Positions 23,260 to 31,080 are shown, counted from the first letter of the stretch. The stretch: DNA of 34,614 nt from Cellulomonas hominis (GCF_005239125.1 NZ_SZYE01000018.1:1-34614), one strand, 5' to 3'. The notes: generated from the sequence alone by a model not told the origin. Program-made: numbers and translations.

Positions 23260-24687
23260 GTGCAGCCGCTCGACCGCGACCCCGACACGGCCGACGTCCC
23301 CGACGTGAACCGCCTCGACCCGCCCCGCCCCGGGACGGCGCGCCCCGGCGACCCCGCCGCCCCGGGCGGCTCGGCGGCCTCCGCCGTCGACGTGCCCGCC
23401 GACCCCGACGCCCCGGGCTGGGGGCGGCCACCGATCACCGCGGACCAGCGGCGCTACGACGTGCTGCTCGCCGCGGCCCTGCTCGTCGGCGGCATCCTCA
23501 GCCTGGCCCTGGGGCGCACGGCCGGCATGTACGACGACCCCGCCGAGGGCTGGGTCGCGGTGCTGTGCGTGCTCGCGGTGACCGCGCCGCTCGCGGTGCG
23601 CCGCCGGCAGCCCGCCGTCGTCGCCGTCGTGGTCGCGGCCGCGTTCGTGCTCGTCGGGGAGCTGCGGGTCCCGGAGACGCTGTTCGCCAACATCGCCCTG
23701 TTCATGGCGCTCTACACGGTCGGCGCGTGGGACCGGAACCGCGCACGGGCGCTGTGGGTGCGCGCCGGGATCGTCGTCGCGATGTTCGTGTGGCTGCTGG
23801 TCGCCATGTTCCAGGCGGTCACCGACCCGGAGGGCATCGAGGGCTTCTCCAACGCGGGGGCGTTCTCCCCGCTGGTGGCGTACCTGCTGATCCAGCTGCT
23901 CACCAACATCCTGTACTTCGCCGGGGCGTGGTGGTTCGGCGACCACGCGTGGAACGCCGCGCGCGAGCGCGCCCGCACCGAGCACCGCGGCCGCCTGCTG
24001 GTCGGCGAGCGCCGCCGGGTCGAGGAGCAGGCCGTCGCCATCGAGCGGCTGCGCCTGGCGCGGGAGCTGCACGACGCCGTCGCGCACCACGTGTCGATGA
24101 TGGGCGTGCAGGCCGCCGCGGCGCGGACGGTGCAGGCCTCCGACCCGCAGCAGGCCGCGCTCGCGCTGGAGCAGGTCGAGGACTCGGCGCGCGAGGCGGT
24201 CGACGAGCTGCACGGGCTGCTCAGCACGCTGCGCGAGTCCGGGACCGAGACGCACGCCGCCTCCGCGGTCGGCTCGCTGTCCGTCGAGCGGCTGCCCGAG
24301 CTGGTGCAGCAGGCCGCGGACACCGGGCTGACCGCGCGGTTCCAGGTGATCGGCGAGCCCGTGCGGGTGCCGCCGCTGACCTCGCTCAACCTGTACCGGA
24401 TCTGCCAGGAGGCGCTGACCAACGTGCGCAAGCACGCCGGCACCGGCGCCCAGGTGGACGTCCGGCTGCGGTACGACGCCGACGCGGTCGAGCTGGAGGT
24501 CGCCGACGACGGGACGGGGGCACGCCGGGTGCTGCGCCGCGGGACGTCCGGCGGGCTCGGCCTGGTCGGCATGCGGGAACGGGTCGCCGCCGACGGCGGC
24601 ACGCTGGAGACCGGCGCGCGCGGACGCGGCGGCTACCTGGTCCGGGCGCGGGTGCCGCTCGGACCGCGGACGGGAGGGGCACGATGA
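23260..24687 (+). CDS. NarL-family sensor histidine kinase (HisKA_3)
   Basis: The 475-residue membrane kinase has a Pro/Asp-rich cytoplasmic N-terminus (1-60), about five membrane helices (67-225), a short coiled segment, the HisKA_3 dimerisation box with phospho-acceptor H271 in ARELHDAVAHH, and a HATPase_c domain with N-box QEALTNVRKHA and G-box GGLGLVGMRER near the end. No large extracellular sensor domain is present, which fits detection within the membrane. It would phosphorylate the regulator encoded immediately downstream. GTG 23260 is set by the hexamer 7 nt upstream. The stop overlaps the regulator start (ATGA). Confidence 0.93.
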   Translation: MQPLDRDPDTADVPDVNRLDPPRPGTARPGDPAAPGGSAASAVDVPADPDAPGWGRPPITADQRRYDVLLAAALLVGGILSLALGRTAGMYDDPAEGWVAVLCVLAVTAPLAVRRRQPAVVAVVVAAAFVLVGELRVPETLFANIALFMALYTVGAWDRNRARALWVRAGIVVAMFVWLLVAMFQAVTDPEGIEGFSNAGAFSPLVAYLLIQLLTNILYFAGAWWFGDHAWNAARERARTEHRGRLLVGERRRVEEQAVAIERLRLARELHDAVAHHVSMMGVQAAAARTVQASDPQQAALALEQVEDSAREAVDELHGLLSTLRESGTETHAASAVGSLSVERLPELVQQAADTGLTARFQVIGEPVRVPPLTSLNLYRICQEALTNVRKHAGTGAQVDVRLRYDADAVELEVADDGTGARRVLRRGTSGGLGLVGMRERVAADGGTLETGARGRGGYLVRARVPLGPRTGGAR

Positions 24688-25442
24688 CCGGGGCCGACGC
24701 GGTGCGGTGGGACACGACCGGGACCGACGAGGCGGCGGAGGTGCCGTTCGGCCCCGACCACCCGGTGCGGGTCGTGCTCGCCGACGACCAGGCGCTGCTG
24801 CGCGCCGGGCTCGCCACGATCCTCGGCGCGCAGCCGGACATCGAGGTGGTCGGGCAGGCGGGCGACGGCGCCGAGGCCGTGGCGCTCGCGCGGTCCCTGC
24901 GCCCCGACGTCGTCTGCATGGACGTGCAGATGCCCGGCGTCGACGGCCTGGAGGCGACCCGCCGGATCACCGCCGACCCCGACGTCACCGCCGGCGTGCT
25001 GGTGCTGACCACGTTCAACCGCGACGACTACCTCCTGGAGTCGCTCCGGGCCGGCGCCGCGGGGTTCCTGCTGAAGAACTCCCGGCCCGAGCAGCTCGCC
25101 GACGCCGTGCGGGCCGTCGCCGCGGGGGACGCCCTGCTGTCGCCCGAGGTCACCCGCGCCGTCATCGCCCGGGCGGTGGTGGGCGAGGGCTCCGCCGCCG
25201 GGGGGAGCGGGCCGGCCGCCCGGCGGGCCCCGGGTGCCCCGTCCGTCCCGGGGCTGACCGAGCGCAAGCTGGAGGTGCTGCGCCTGGTCGCGCGGGGCCT
25301 GAGCAACGACGAGATCGCCGCCGAGCTCGTGCTGGGCCGCGCCACCGTCAAGACCCACGTGTCCAACGTGCTCACCAAGCTCGGCCTCCGGGACCGGGTG
25401 CAGGCCGTCGTCTACGCGTTCGAGAACGGGCTCACGGACTGA
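24684..25442 (+). CDS. NarL/FixJ-family response regulator
   Basis: The 252-residue regulator has an unusual 28-residue N-terminal extension before the receiver domain. Receiver residues D34/D35, phospho-acceptor D80 in CMDVQMPG, LTTF threonine and LLKNS lysine are intact. A Gly/Pro/Ala linker (about 165-190) leads to a LuxR-type HTH (about 191-242: LTERKLEVLRLVARGLSNDEIA and TVKTHVSNVLTKLG). ATG 24684 overlaps the kinase stop and has GGGAGG 6 nt upstream. It probably controls the NatAB-like exporter that follows. Confidence 0.93.
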   Translation: MTGADAVRWDTTGTDEAAEVPFGPDHPVRVVLADDQALLRAGLATILGAQPDIEVVGQAGDGAEAVALARSLRPDVVCMDVQMPGVDGLEATRRITADPDVTAGVLVLTTFNRDDYLLESLRAGAAGFLLKNSRPEQLADAVRAVAAGDALLSPEVTRAVIARAVVGEGSAAGGSGPAARRAPGAPSVPGLTERKLEVLRLVARGLSNDEIAAELVLGRATVKTHVSNVLTKLGLRDRVQAVVYAFENGLTD

Positions 25443-25500
25443 CCCCCTCCACCCCGGGACGGAGGCCCGGCCGCCCGGCAAGTTCCGCCCGGCGGCCGAG

Positions 25501-25562
25501 GTGCCGGGGCACGGGGTGCTCCTAGCGTTGACCACAGCGGACGACAGGTCCGCCACAGGTCA
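25501..25562 (+). promoter_or_regulatory. Promoter and operator-like elements of the NatAB-type exporter
   Basis: The 12-bp palindrome GTGCC-GG-GGCAC (25501-25512) lies 10 nt before the -10 hexamer TAGCGT (25523-25528). Immediately downstream is an inverted repeat, TGACC...GCGGAC (25529-25542) with GTCCGC...GGTCA (25548-25562), in the untranslated leader. The ribosome-binding site AGGAGA precedes ATG 25577. The palindrome is a plausible site for the regulator encoded upstream. Confidence 0.45.
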
Positions 25563-25576
25563 CGACAGGAGACGAC

Positions 25577-26515
25577 ATGCTGCAGCTCGACGGGATCCAC
25601 CGGTCCTTCGGGGACCGGCTGGTGCTCGACGACGTCGGCTTCTCGGTGGAGCGCGGCAAGCTCACCGGGTTCGTCGGCGGCAACGGCGCCGGCAAGACCA
25701 CGACGATGCGGATCATCCTCGGGGTGCTCACGCCGGACTCCGGCACCGTGACCCTCGACGGCAGCCCGCTCGGTGACGACCGCCGCCGCGCGTTCGGCTA
25801 CATGCCCGAGGAGCGCGGCCTCTACCCGAAGATGCACGTGCTGGAGCAGATCACCTACCTGGCGCGGTTGCACGGCTACGAGCGCCGGACCGCGACGGAG
25901 AAGGCCCGCGACCTGCTCGAGAAGCTCGGGCTCGGCGAGCGGCTGACCGACCCGGTCGACGACCTGTCGCTCGGCAACCAGCAGCGGGCGCAGATCGCCG
26001 CCGCGCTGGTGCACGAGCCGGAGGTGCTGGTGCTCGACGAGCCGTTCTCCGGCCTCGACCCGATGGCCGTCGACCTGGTGCTCGGTGTCCTCCAGGAATA
26101 CGCGTCCCGCGGCGTGCCGGTGCTGTTCTCCTCGCACCAGCTCGACGTCGTCGAGCGCCTCTGCGACGACGTCGTCGTCATCGCGGGCGGGAAGATCCGC
26201 GCCGCCGGGGAGAAGGAGGCGCTGCGCGCCCAGCACGCCGCGCCCCGCTACGAGATCACCTCCGGCGGCGACATGGGCTGGCTGCGCACCGAGCCGGGCG
26301 TCCAGGTCGTCGAGTTCGACGGCGGCTACGCGCTGTTCGAGTCCGACGAGACCACCGCCCAGCGGGTCCTGCGCGCCGCGCTCGACGCCGCGCCCGTGCA
26401 GCAGTTCGCCCCGGTCCGCCCGCGGCTCGCGGAGATCTTCCGCGACATCGTCCGCGACGAGGAGCGGCACGACGACGCGCCCACCACCACGAAGTCGAAG
26501 GAGACCGTCCGATGA
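25577..26515 (+). CDS. ABC transporter ATP-binding protein, NatA type
   Basis: The 312-residue cytoplasmic ATPase drives the membrane partner encoded next. Walker A is GGNGAGKTT (34-42). The signature is LSLGNQQR (a natural variant of LSGGQ), and Walker B/D-loop VLVLDEPFSGLDP follows. The C-terminal DUF4162-type domain (about 220-300) is typical of NatA/CcmA-like exporters. Possible cargo: sodium, antibiotic or peptide; the sequence does not decide. Its last 4 bases overlap the permease start as ATGA. Confidence 0.93.
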   Translation: MLQLDGIHRSFGDRLVLDDVGFSVERGKLTGFVGGNGAGKTTTMRIILGVLTPDSGTVTLDGSPLGDDRRRAFGYMPEERGLYPKMHVLEQITYLARLHGYERRTATEKARDLLEKLGLGERLTDPVDDLSLGNQQRAQIAAALVHEPEVLVLDEPFSGLDPMAVDLVLGVLQEYASRGVPVLFSSHQLDVVERLCDDVVVIAGGKIRAAGEKEALRAQHAAPRYEITSGGDMGWLRTEPGVQVVEFDGGYALFESDETTAQRVLRAALDAAPVQQFAPVRPRLAEIFRDIVRDEERHDDAPTTTKSKETVR

Positions 26516-27675
26516 GCCGGCGCACCCCGATGCTGTCGAACACGCCCGGGTCCGGGCCCGCGTCGGCCGGCCGGCCCGCCGCCCCGGGCACCGTGCAGGC
26601 GACGCTCATGGTCGCCGAGCGCGAGATCACGACCCAGGTCCGCAGCAAGTCGTTCCTCATCTCGACCGCCGTGCTGCTCGTCCTGGTGCTGGGCGGGATC
26701 ATCCTCACCTCGGTGCTGGGCGACCGGCTCGGCGGCGGGGACACCAAGGTCGCCGTCGTCCCGGAGACCGCCGCCGTGATCGAGGACGTCGACGGGCTGG
26801 AGGCGGTCGAGGCCGCCGACCCCGACGCGGCCCGGGCGCTGGTGGAGTCCGAGGAGGTGTCCGCCGCCGTCCTGCCCGACGACGACGCGGACAACCTGCT
26901 GGGCGTCGTCGTGGTCGGCCTCGACTCCGCGCCGGACGGCGTCATGAACGCCCTCGCGGTGACCCCGCCGGTGGAGCTGCTCGACGAGTCCGGCACCTCG
27001 GACGGCCTGCGCTACCTCGTCTCGTTCGTGTTCGGCATCGCGTTCTTCATGGCCGCCATGACGTTCGGCAGCACGATCGCGCAGAACACCGTGCAGGAGA
27101 AGCAGTCCCGCATCGTCGAGATCCTGCTGTCGACCGTCCCGCCGCGGGCGCTGCTCGCCGGCAAGATCCTCGGCAACACCGTGCTCGCGGTCGGCCAGAT
27201 CGCCGCGATCGCCGCGGTGGCCGTCGTCGGCCTGGTCGTCACCGGCCAGGACGACCTGCTCGGGATGATCGGGGCGCCGGTCGCCTGGTTCGTGCTGTTC
27301 TTCCTCGTCGGGTTCGTGCTGCTGGCCGCGCTGTTCGCGTCCGCCGCCTCGCTCGTCTCCCGCGTCGAGGACACCGGCCCGGTGCTCACCCCGGTGATGA
27401 TGCTCGTGATGATCCCGTACTTCGGCGTCATCTTCTTCAACGACAACGACCTGGTGCTGACGATCATGTCGTACGTGCCGTTCAGCGCCCCGGTCGGGAT
27501 GCCGGTGCGGCTGTTCCTCGGCGAGGCGTCCTGGTGGGAGCCGCTGGTGTCGCTGGTGATCCTCGCGGGGACCGCGGTGCTGGTGACCGGCATCGGCGCC
27601 CGGATCTACGCCCGCTCGGTCCTGCGCACCGGCCGCCGGGTCAAGCTCTCCGAGGCCCTGACCAAGGCCGCCTGA
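26512..27675 (+). CDS. ABC-2 type exporter permease, NatB type
   Basis: The 387-residue permease has the NatB/ABC2_membrane_3 layout: a cytoplasmic N-terminus, one membrane helix (about 47-66), an extracellular domain rich in Asp/Glu (about 70-165), then five helices in the second half beginning YLVSFVFGIAFFMAAMTF (about 168-185). The conserved loop EKQSRIVEILLSTVPPRALLAGKILG (about 197-222) contacts the ATPase. Together with the ATPase it forms an exporter controlled by the kinase/regulator pair upstream. A strong terminator follows the stop. Confidence 0.92.
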   Translation: MSRRTPMLSNTPGSGPASAGRPAAPGTVQATLMVAEREITTQVRSKSFLISTAVLLVLVLGGIILTSVLGDRLGGGDTKVAVVPETAAVIEDVDGLEAVEAADPDAARALVESEEVSAAVLPDDDADNLLGVVVVGLDSAPDGVMNALAVTPPVELLDESGTSDGLRYLVSFVFGIAFFMAAMTFGSTIAQNTVQEKQSRIVEILLSTVPPRALLAGKILGNTVLAVGQIAAIAAVAVVGLVVTGQDDLLGMIGAPVAWFVLFFLVGFVLLAALFASAASLVSRVEDTGPVLTPVMMLVMIPYFGVIFFNDNDLVLTIMSYVPFSAPVGMPVRLFLGEASWWEPLVSLVILAGTAVLVTGIGARIYARSVLRTGRRVKLSEALTKAA

Positions 27676-27687
27676 CACCCGCCGGAC

Positions 27688-27727
27688 GACGCGCGCGGCA
27701 CCCGCAGGAGGGGGTGCCGCGCGCGTC
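27688..27727 (+). terminator. Strong 16-bp terminator hairpin after the exporter operon
   Basis: The perfect arms GACGCGCGCGGCACCC (27688-27703) and complement (27712-27727) enclose an 8-nt loop, 12 nt after the stop. No U-tract is present. Confidence 0.75.
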
Positions 27728-27743
27728 GCCGCGTGCAGGGCCT

Positions 27744-27805
27744 GCCGAGATGGCAGCTCTCGGCTCTGCGCGGGGCCCGCCACGCAGCCGAGCTGCCGTC
27801 TCGGC
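27744..27805. repeat. Imperfect 62-bp palindrome between convergent exporter and MarR genes
   Basis: The left arm starts GCCGAGATGGCAGCT (27744-27758) and the right arm ends with its near-complement at 27805. The arms match except for one T/C change and two CT bulges in the left arm, around a GC-rich loop. It lies 17 nt after the terminator and 21 nt before the MarR stop, so it may act as the MarR terminator or be a member of an interspersed repeat family. Confidence 0.7.
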
Positions 27806-27826
27806 GGGGGCGCGAAGGGGCGGGCG

Positions 27827-28360
27827 TCAGGGGGTGTCGAAGGGGGCGACCAGGGTGCGGAGCAGGTCCGCGAGGCGATCGCGCTCGGGGGCCGGGAGCG
27901 ACGACAGGAGGTCCCGCTCGATCTCCAGCAGGGTCGACATCGCGGCGTCCACCCGGGTCCGGCCCTCGTCCGTCAGGCTGACCAGCACGCCGCGGCGGTC
28001 GTCGGGCGACGGCAGCCGCTCGACCAGCGCGCGGGACGCCAGGCGGTCGATCCGGTTGGTCATCGTCCCGCTGGTCACGAGGGTCTGGGTCAGCAGGGAG
28101 CCGGGCGACATCCGGTACGGCGCGCCGGCGCGGCGCAGCGCGGACAGCACGTCGAACTCCCACGGCTCCAGCCCGTGCCGGGCGAACGCCTGCCGGCGGG
28201 CCAGGTCGAGGTGCCGGGACAGCCGGGTGACCCGGGAGAGCACCGACAGCGGCGCGACGTCCAGGTCCGGGCGCTCGCGGGCCCAGGCCTCGACGATCCG
28301 GTCGACCTCGTCCCGGGCCCCGGACGCGTCCGGGTGCGCGGGGGACTCGGCTGCCGACAT
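27827..28360 (-). CDS. MarR family transcriptional regulator
   Basis: The 177-residue winged-helix regulator has the MarR layout: N-terminal helix with RVTRLSRHLDLARRQAFARHGL (about 43-64), EFDVLSALRRAG, recognition helix TSGTMTNRIDRLASRALVERL (about 98-118) and wing DRRGVLVSLTDEGR, then a C-terminal dimer helix. It would bind a promoter and release on a phenolic or oxidant ligand. ATG 28360 is 7 nt after TACCCT on the minus strand. It diverges from the SdpI-like gene, an obvious candidate target. Confidence 0.93.
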   Translation of the reverse strand: MSAAESPAHPDASGARDEVDRIVEAWARERPDLDVAPLSVLSRVTRLSRHLDLARRQAFARHGLEPWEFDVLSALRRAGAPYRMSPGSLLTQTLVTSGTMTNRIDRLASRALVERLPSPDDRRGVLVSLTDEGRTRVDAAMSTLLEIERDLLSSLPAPERDRLADLLRTLVAPFDTP

Positions 28361-28367
28361 GCGGGCG

Positions 28368-28373
28368 AGGGTA
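28368..28373 (-). promoter_or_regulatory. -10 hexamer of a leaderless start (MarR)
   Basis: On the minus strand TACCCT is followed by 7 nt and ATG 28360. Confidence 0.55.
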
Positions 28374-28479
28374 CTCGACGGGTGCCCGGGACCTCGGACC
28401 CTGGCGGTCGCGCGGCGCCCGCGGTGGTCTGGTGGGTGCGGCGCCCGGCGGGGGTCCGGCCCGCGGGGAGGTGGCACGC

Positions 28480-28866
28480 GTGCGGCTGTTCCTGGCGGTG
28501 GCGGGGCTCGCCGGACCGGCCCTGATGGTCGCGGCGCACCCGCTGTTCCGCCTCGCCGCCCGGCAGGGGCCGAACGCCTGGGTCGGGTACCGGACGCCGC
28601 GCTCCCGCCGGACCGAGGAGGGCTGGCGGTTCGCGCAGGAGGAGTGCGCGTGGGTGTGGCGGCGGGCCGGCGCGTGGTACGGCGCGGCGGGTCTGGCGGC
28701 CTTCGGCGCGCTCGCGGCGGGCGGTGCCGGGCTGCCGGTGTGGGAGGCGGCGAGCGTGGTGCTGGCGCTCGGGCCGCTGCTCGGCACGTCCGCGTGGTGC
28801 GTGGTCCGGATCGAGCGGGCGCTCGCGGCCGGGGTCCCGACCGGTGCCGCACGCGGGCCGTCCTGA
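28480..28866 (+). CDS. SdpI family (DUF3267-like) small membrane protein
   Basis: The 128-residue protein has an N-terminal membrane helix (about 1-20), the SdpI-type element WVGYRTPRSRRTEEGWRFAQ (about 34-53), and two more helices (about 66-84 and 90-112). In Bacillus SdpI gives immunity to a killing peptide and controls an autorepressor; the conserved GYRT segment is the family mark, but immunity here is only inferred. GTG 28480 has GGAGG at 28467-28471 (8 nt). It diverges from MarR and converges with TetR. Confidence 0.8.
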   Translation: MRLFLAVAGLAGPALMVAAHPLFRLAARQGPNAWVGYRTPRSRRTEEGWRFAQEECAWVWRRAGAWYGAAGLAAFGALAAGGAGLPVWEAASVVLALGPLLGTSAWCVVRIERALAAGVPTGAARGPS

Positions 28867-28867
28867 G

Positions 28868-28884
28868 CGGCTGCCCGTCAGCCG
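28868..28884. terminator. Small hairpin at the SdpI-like/TetR convergent junction
   Basis: CGGCTG (28868-28873) pairs with CAGCCG (28879-28884) around CCCGT and includes the TetR stop codon. Confidence 0.35.
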
Positions 28885-29603
28885 TCCGCCGGCGTGCCGG
28901 GGCCCGCGGGTGCGGCGGCGTCCGTCGCCGCTCGCGGCTTCGCGGCGCGCCTGCGCGGCTCCGGCGCGGTCGACAGCTGCGGGCGGCGCTCCAGCCCGGA
29001 CAGCCCGTTCCACGCCAGGTTCACCAGGGCCGCCGCGACGTCGGCCTTGTTCGGGCTGCGCGCGTCCAGCCAGTGCTGCCCGGTCAGCGCGACCATCCCC
29101 ACGAGCATCCGGGCGTAGATCGGCGCGGTCCGGGGGTCGAGGTGCTGCCGCGTGAACTGCTCCGCCAGCAGGTGCTCGACCTGCGTCGCCACGTCGCCGA
29201 TGAGGGAGGAGAACGTCCCGGTCGCCTGCGCCACCGGGGAGTCGCGCACCAGGATCCGGAACCCGTCCTCGGAGTCCTCGATGTACCCGAGCAGCGCGAG
29301 CGCCGACCGCTCGACCATGACCTTGGGGTGGCCGCCCTCGTCTAGCGCGTCGGACAGCGCCGAGGTGAGCGCCTGGATCTCCCGGTCGACCACGACGGCG
29401 TAGATGCCCTCCTTGCCGCCGAAGTGCTCGTACACGACCGGCTTCGACACCTCCGCGCGGGCGGCGATCTCCTCGACGGACGTGCCCTCGAAGCCCTTCT
29501 CGGCGAACAGCCGGCGGCTCACCTCCAGCAGCTGCGCGCGCCGCTGCGTCGCGGTCATGCGGGCGCGGGTGGTGCGGGCCACGCGACGGGGGTCGTCGGT
29601 CAT
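28878..29603 (-). CDS. TetR family transcriptional regulator
   Basis: The 241-residue regulator has a TetR N-terminal HTH: RRAQLLEVSRRLFAEKGFEGTSVEEIAARAEVSKPVVYEHFGGKEGIY (about 21-68), followed by an all-helical ligand-binding and dimerisation domain to about 205. A Lys/Arg/Ala/Pro-rich tail of about 35 residues follows. The YEHFGGKEG form is common in actinobacterial regulators of lipid or envelope genes; the ligand is unknown. ATG 29603 lies 6 nt after GAGGAT on the minus strand. Confidence 0.93.
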   Translation of the reverse strand: MTDDPRRVARTTRARMTATQRRAQLLEVSRRLFAEKGFEGTSVEEIAARAEVSKPVVYEHFGGKEGIYAVVVDREIQALTSALSDALDEGGHPKVMVERSALALLGYIEDSEDGFRILVRDSPVAQATGTFSSLIGDVATQVEHLLAEQFTRQHLDPRTAPIYARMLVGMVALTGQHWLDARSPNKADVAAALVNLAWNGLSGLERRPQLSTAPEPRRRAAKPRAATDAAAPAGPGTPADG

Positions 29604-29609
29604 CCACCC

Positions 29610-29615
29610 ATCCTC
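29610..29615 (-). promoter_or_regulatory. -10-like hexamer of a leaderless start (TetR)
   Basis: On the minus strand GAGGAT is followed by 6 nt and ATG 29603. The first base deviates from TANNNT. Confidence 0.4.
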
Positions 29616-29723
29616 GCAGGCGCCGGGCGTACCCGGGGGGAGGGCGGCGGCGCCCGGGGGTGCCGCCGGGCTGGCAGACTGGCGGCCGACGCGCGGGCGC
29701 CGGGACGCCCGGACGCCCCGCGG

Positions 29724-29795
29724 TCCGCCCTGGTGTAACGGCAGCACGCAGGCCTTTGGAGCCTTGAGGTCCGGGTTCGAATCCTGGGGGCGGAG
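29724..29795 (+). tRNA. tRNA-Gln(TTG)
   Basis: A 72-nt cloverleaf with acceptor TCCGCCC/GGGCGGA (U1:A72, a glutamine feature), discriminator G, D arm GTG/CAC, anticodon stem CAGGC/GCCTT with loop CTTTGGA giving TTG (reads CAA), and T arm CCGGG-TTCGAAT-CCTGG. The outermost anticodon-stem pair is a C27/U43 mismatch. CCA is not encoded. No terminator follows; the kinase gene begins 22 nt downstream. Confidence 0.93.
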
Positions 29796-29804
29796 CCGCC
29801 GTGC

Positions 29805-29810
29805 GACGAT
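29805..29810 (+). promoter_or_regulatory. -10-like hexamer of a leaderless start (second kinase)
   Basis: GACGAT is followed by 7 nt and GTG 29818. It is weaker than TANNNT but has the same spacing as the other leaderless genes. Read-through from the tRNA is an alternative source of transcript. Confidence 0.35.
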
Positions 29811-29817
29811 GCCCGAC

Positions 29818-31080
29818 GTGCCCGTGACGCCCGCGTCCGCCGCCGCCCGGGGCCGGGCGGCCCTCCGGCGCGCCGACCTCGTGGCGGCCGGGGTCACGTT
29901 CGTGCTCGGCGTCGCCGGGCTGCTCGCGCTGCCGGCCCTCGCGGCGATGGAGCCGGCCGAGCCGGACCCCGCGCCGCCGGTCGGTGCGCCGGTCTGGTGG
30001 CTCGCCGTCGTGGCCCTGGCGGTGCAGGCGGGTGCGGTCGCCGTGGCCCGGGTCGCGCCGGGCCGCGCGCTGCTCGGTGTCGCCGCCGTCCCGCTGCTCG
30101 TGGCGGTGGCGGGCGGCGGGCCGGCGGTGGCGGCGTCCGGGCTGCTCACGCTGGCCGTGGTCGTCGCGGTCTACCGCGCCGTGGTCGCCGTCCCGCTCGC
30201 CCGGGTCCGCGGGGCGCTCGTGGCCGCCGTCGTGCTGCTCGCCGTCGCGTCCTCGGTCTCGGGCGCCGGGGCCGTCGACGCCTCGGAGACGCCGCTCGTC
30301 GTGCTCGCCGCCGCCGCGCAGGCGGTCGCCGTCGTCGCGCTCGGGCTGGTGCCCGCCCTGGTGGTGTCGTCGCGGCGCGCCGTGCGGGAGGCGCAGGCCG
30401 GCGAGCTGCGCGCCCTCGCCGGGGAGCAGGAGGCCCGCGTCCGCACGGCGCTGGCGGAGCAGCGGACCGCGATGGCCCGCGAGCTGCACGACATCGCGGC
30501 GCACCACCTGTCCGGCATCGCGCTGATGGCCTCGGCCATCGACCGGCAGATCGGCACCGACCCCGAGTCCGCGCGCCGGGGGGTCCGGGAGGTGCGCGAC
30601 CAGAGCCGCGTCGTGCTGGCCGACCTGCGGCGCCTGGTCGGGCTGCTCCGGGAGGACGACGGGGCGGAGACGTCCGCGCTGACGCTCGCCGCGGTGCCGG
30701 ACCTCGTGGGCGACGGCGTCACCCTGGAGGTGCTCCCGCGGGACGCCGACCCCGGCGCCGGCGTCGGCCCGCTCGCCCAGCTCGCCGGCTACCGGATGGT
30801 GCAGGAGGCGCTCGCGAACGCCCGGGCCCACGCGCCGGAGGCCGCGTGCCGGGTGACGGTCGACGCCCGAGCCGCCGACGCGGTGGTCCTGACCGTGCGG
30901 AACGGCCCCCCGGGCCGCGACCCGGTACCGTCCGAGCACGGCGGCCACGGCCTGCGCGGGATGCGCGAGCGCGCCGAGCTGGTGGGCGCCGACCTGCGGC
31001 ACGGGCCGACGCCCGACGGCGGCTGGGAGGTCCGACTCGTCCTGCCGCGCGAACCCCGAGCAGAGGAGGACGCCCCGTGA
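29818..31080 (+). CDS. NarL-family sensor histidine kinase (second pair)
   Basis: The 420-residue kinase has a short basic N-terminus and about six closely spaced membrane helices (21-185) with almost no external domain. A linker is followed by the HisKA_3 box with phospho-acceptor H224 in ARELHDIAAHH, and a HATPase_c domain with N-box QEALANARAHAP and G-box GGHGLRGMRER. Ala/Val-rich helices are typical of intramembrane-sensing kinases paired with ABC exporters. GTG 29818 is preferred by spacing from GACGAT; ATG 29809 in frame would add three residues. Its stop overlaps the regulator start as GTGA. Confidence 0.92.
   Translation: MPVTPASAAARGRAALRRADLVAAGVTFVLGVAGLLALPALAAMEPAEPDPAPPVGAPVWWLAVVALAVQAGAVAVARVAPGRALLGVAAVPLLVAVAGGGPAVAASGLLTLAVVVAVYRAVVAVPLARVRGALVAAVVLLAVASSVSGAGAVDASETPLVVLAAAAQAVAVVALGLVPALVVSSRRAVREAQAGELRALAGEQEARVRTALAEQRTAMARELHDIAAHHLSGIALMASAIDRQIGTDPESARRGVREVRDQSRVVLADLRRLVGLLREDDGAETSALTLAAVPDLVGDGVTLEVLPRDADPGAGVGPLAQLAGYRMVQEALANARAHAPEAACRVTVDARAADAVVLTVRNGPPGRDPVPSEHGGHGLRGMRERAELVGADLRHGPTPDGGWEVRLVLPREPRAEEDAP

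Noticed and set aside
18653-23308. A 4.6-kb open frame on the plus strand across tatD, metG and ABC-F
   Set aside because: It is antisense to three well-conserved genes and its translation is low-complexity Arg/Ala/Gly/Pro without any domain. Long empty frames are expected where third positions are nearly all G or C.
26085-29345. A 3.2-kb plus-strand frame across natA, natB, MarR and SdpI
   Set aside because: It is out of frame with all recognisable proteins there and runs through a terminator and an intergenic palindrome; no motif is found.
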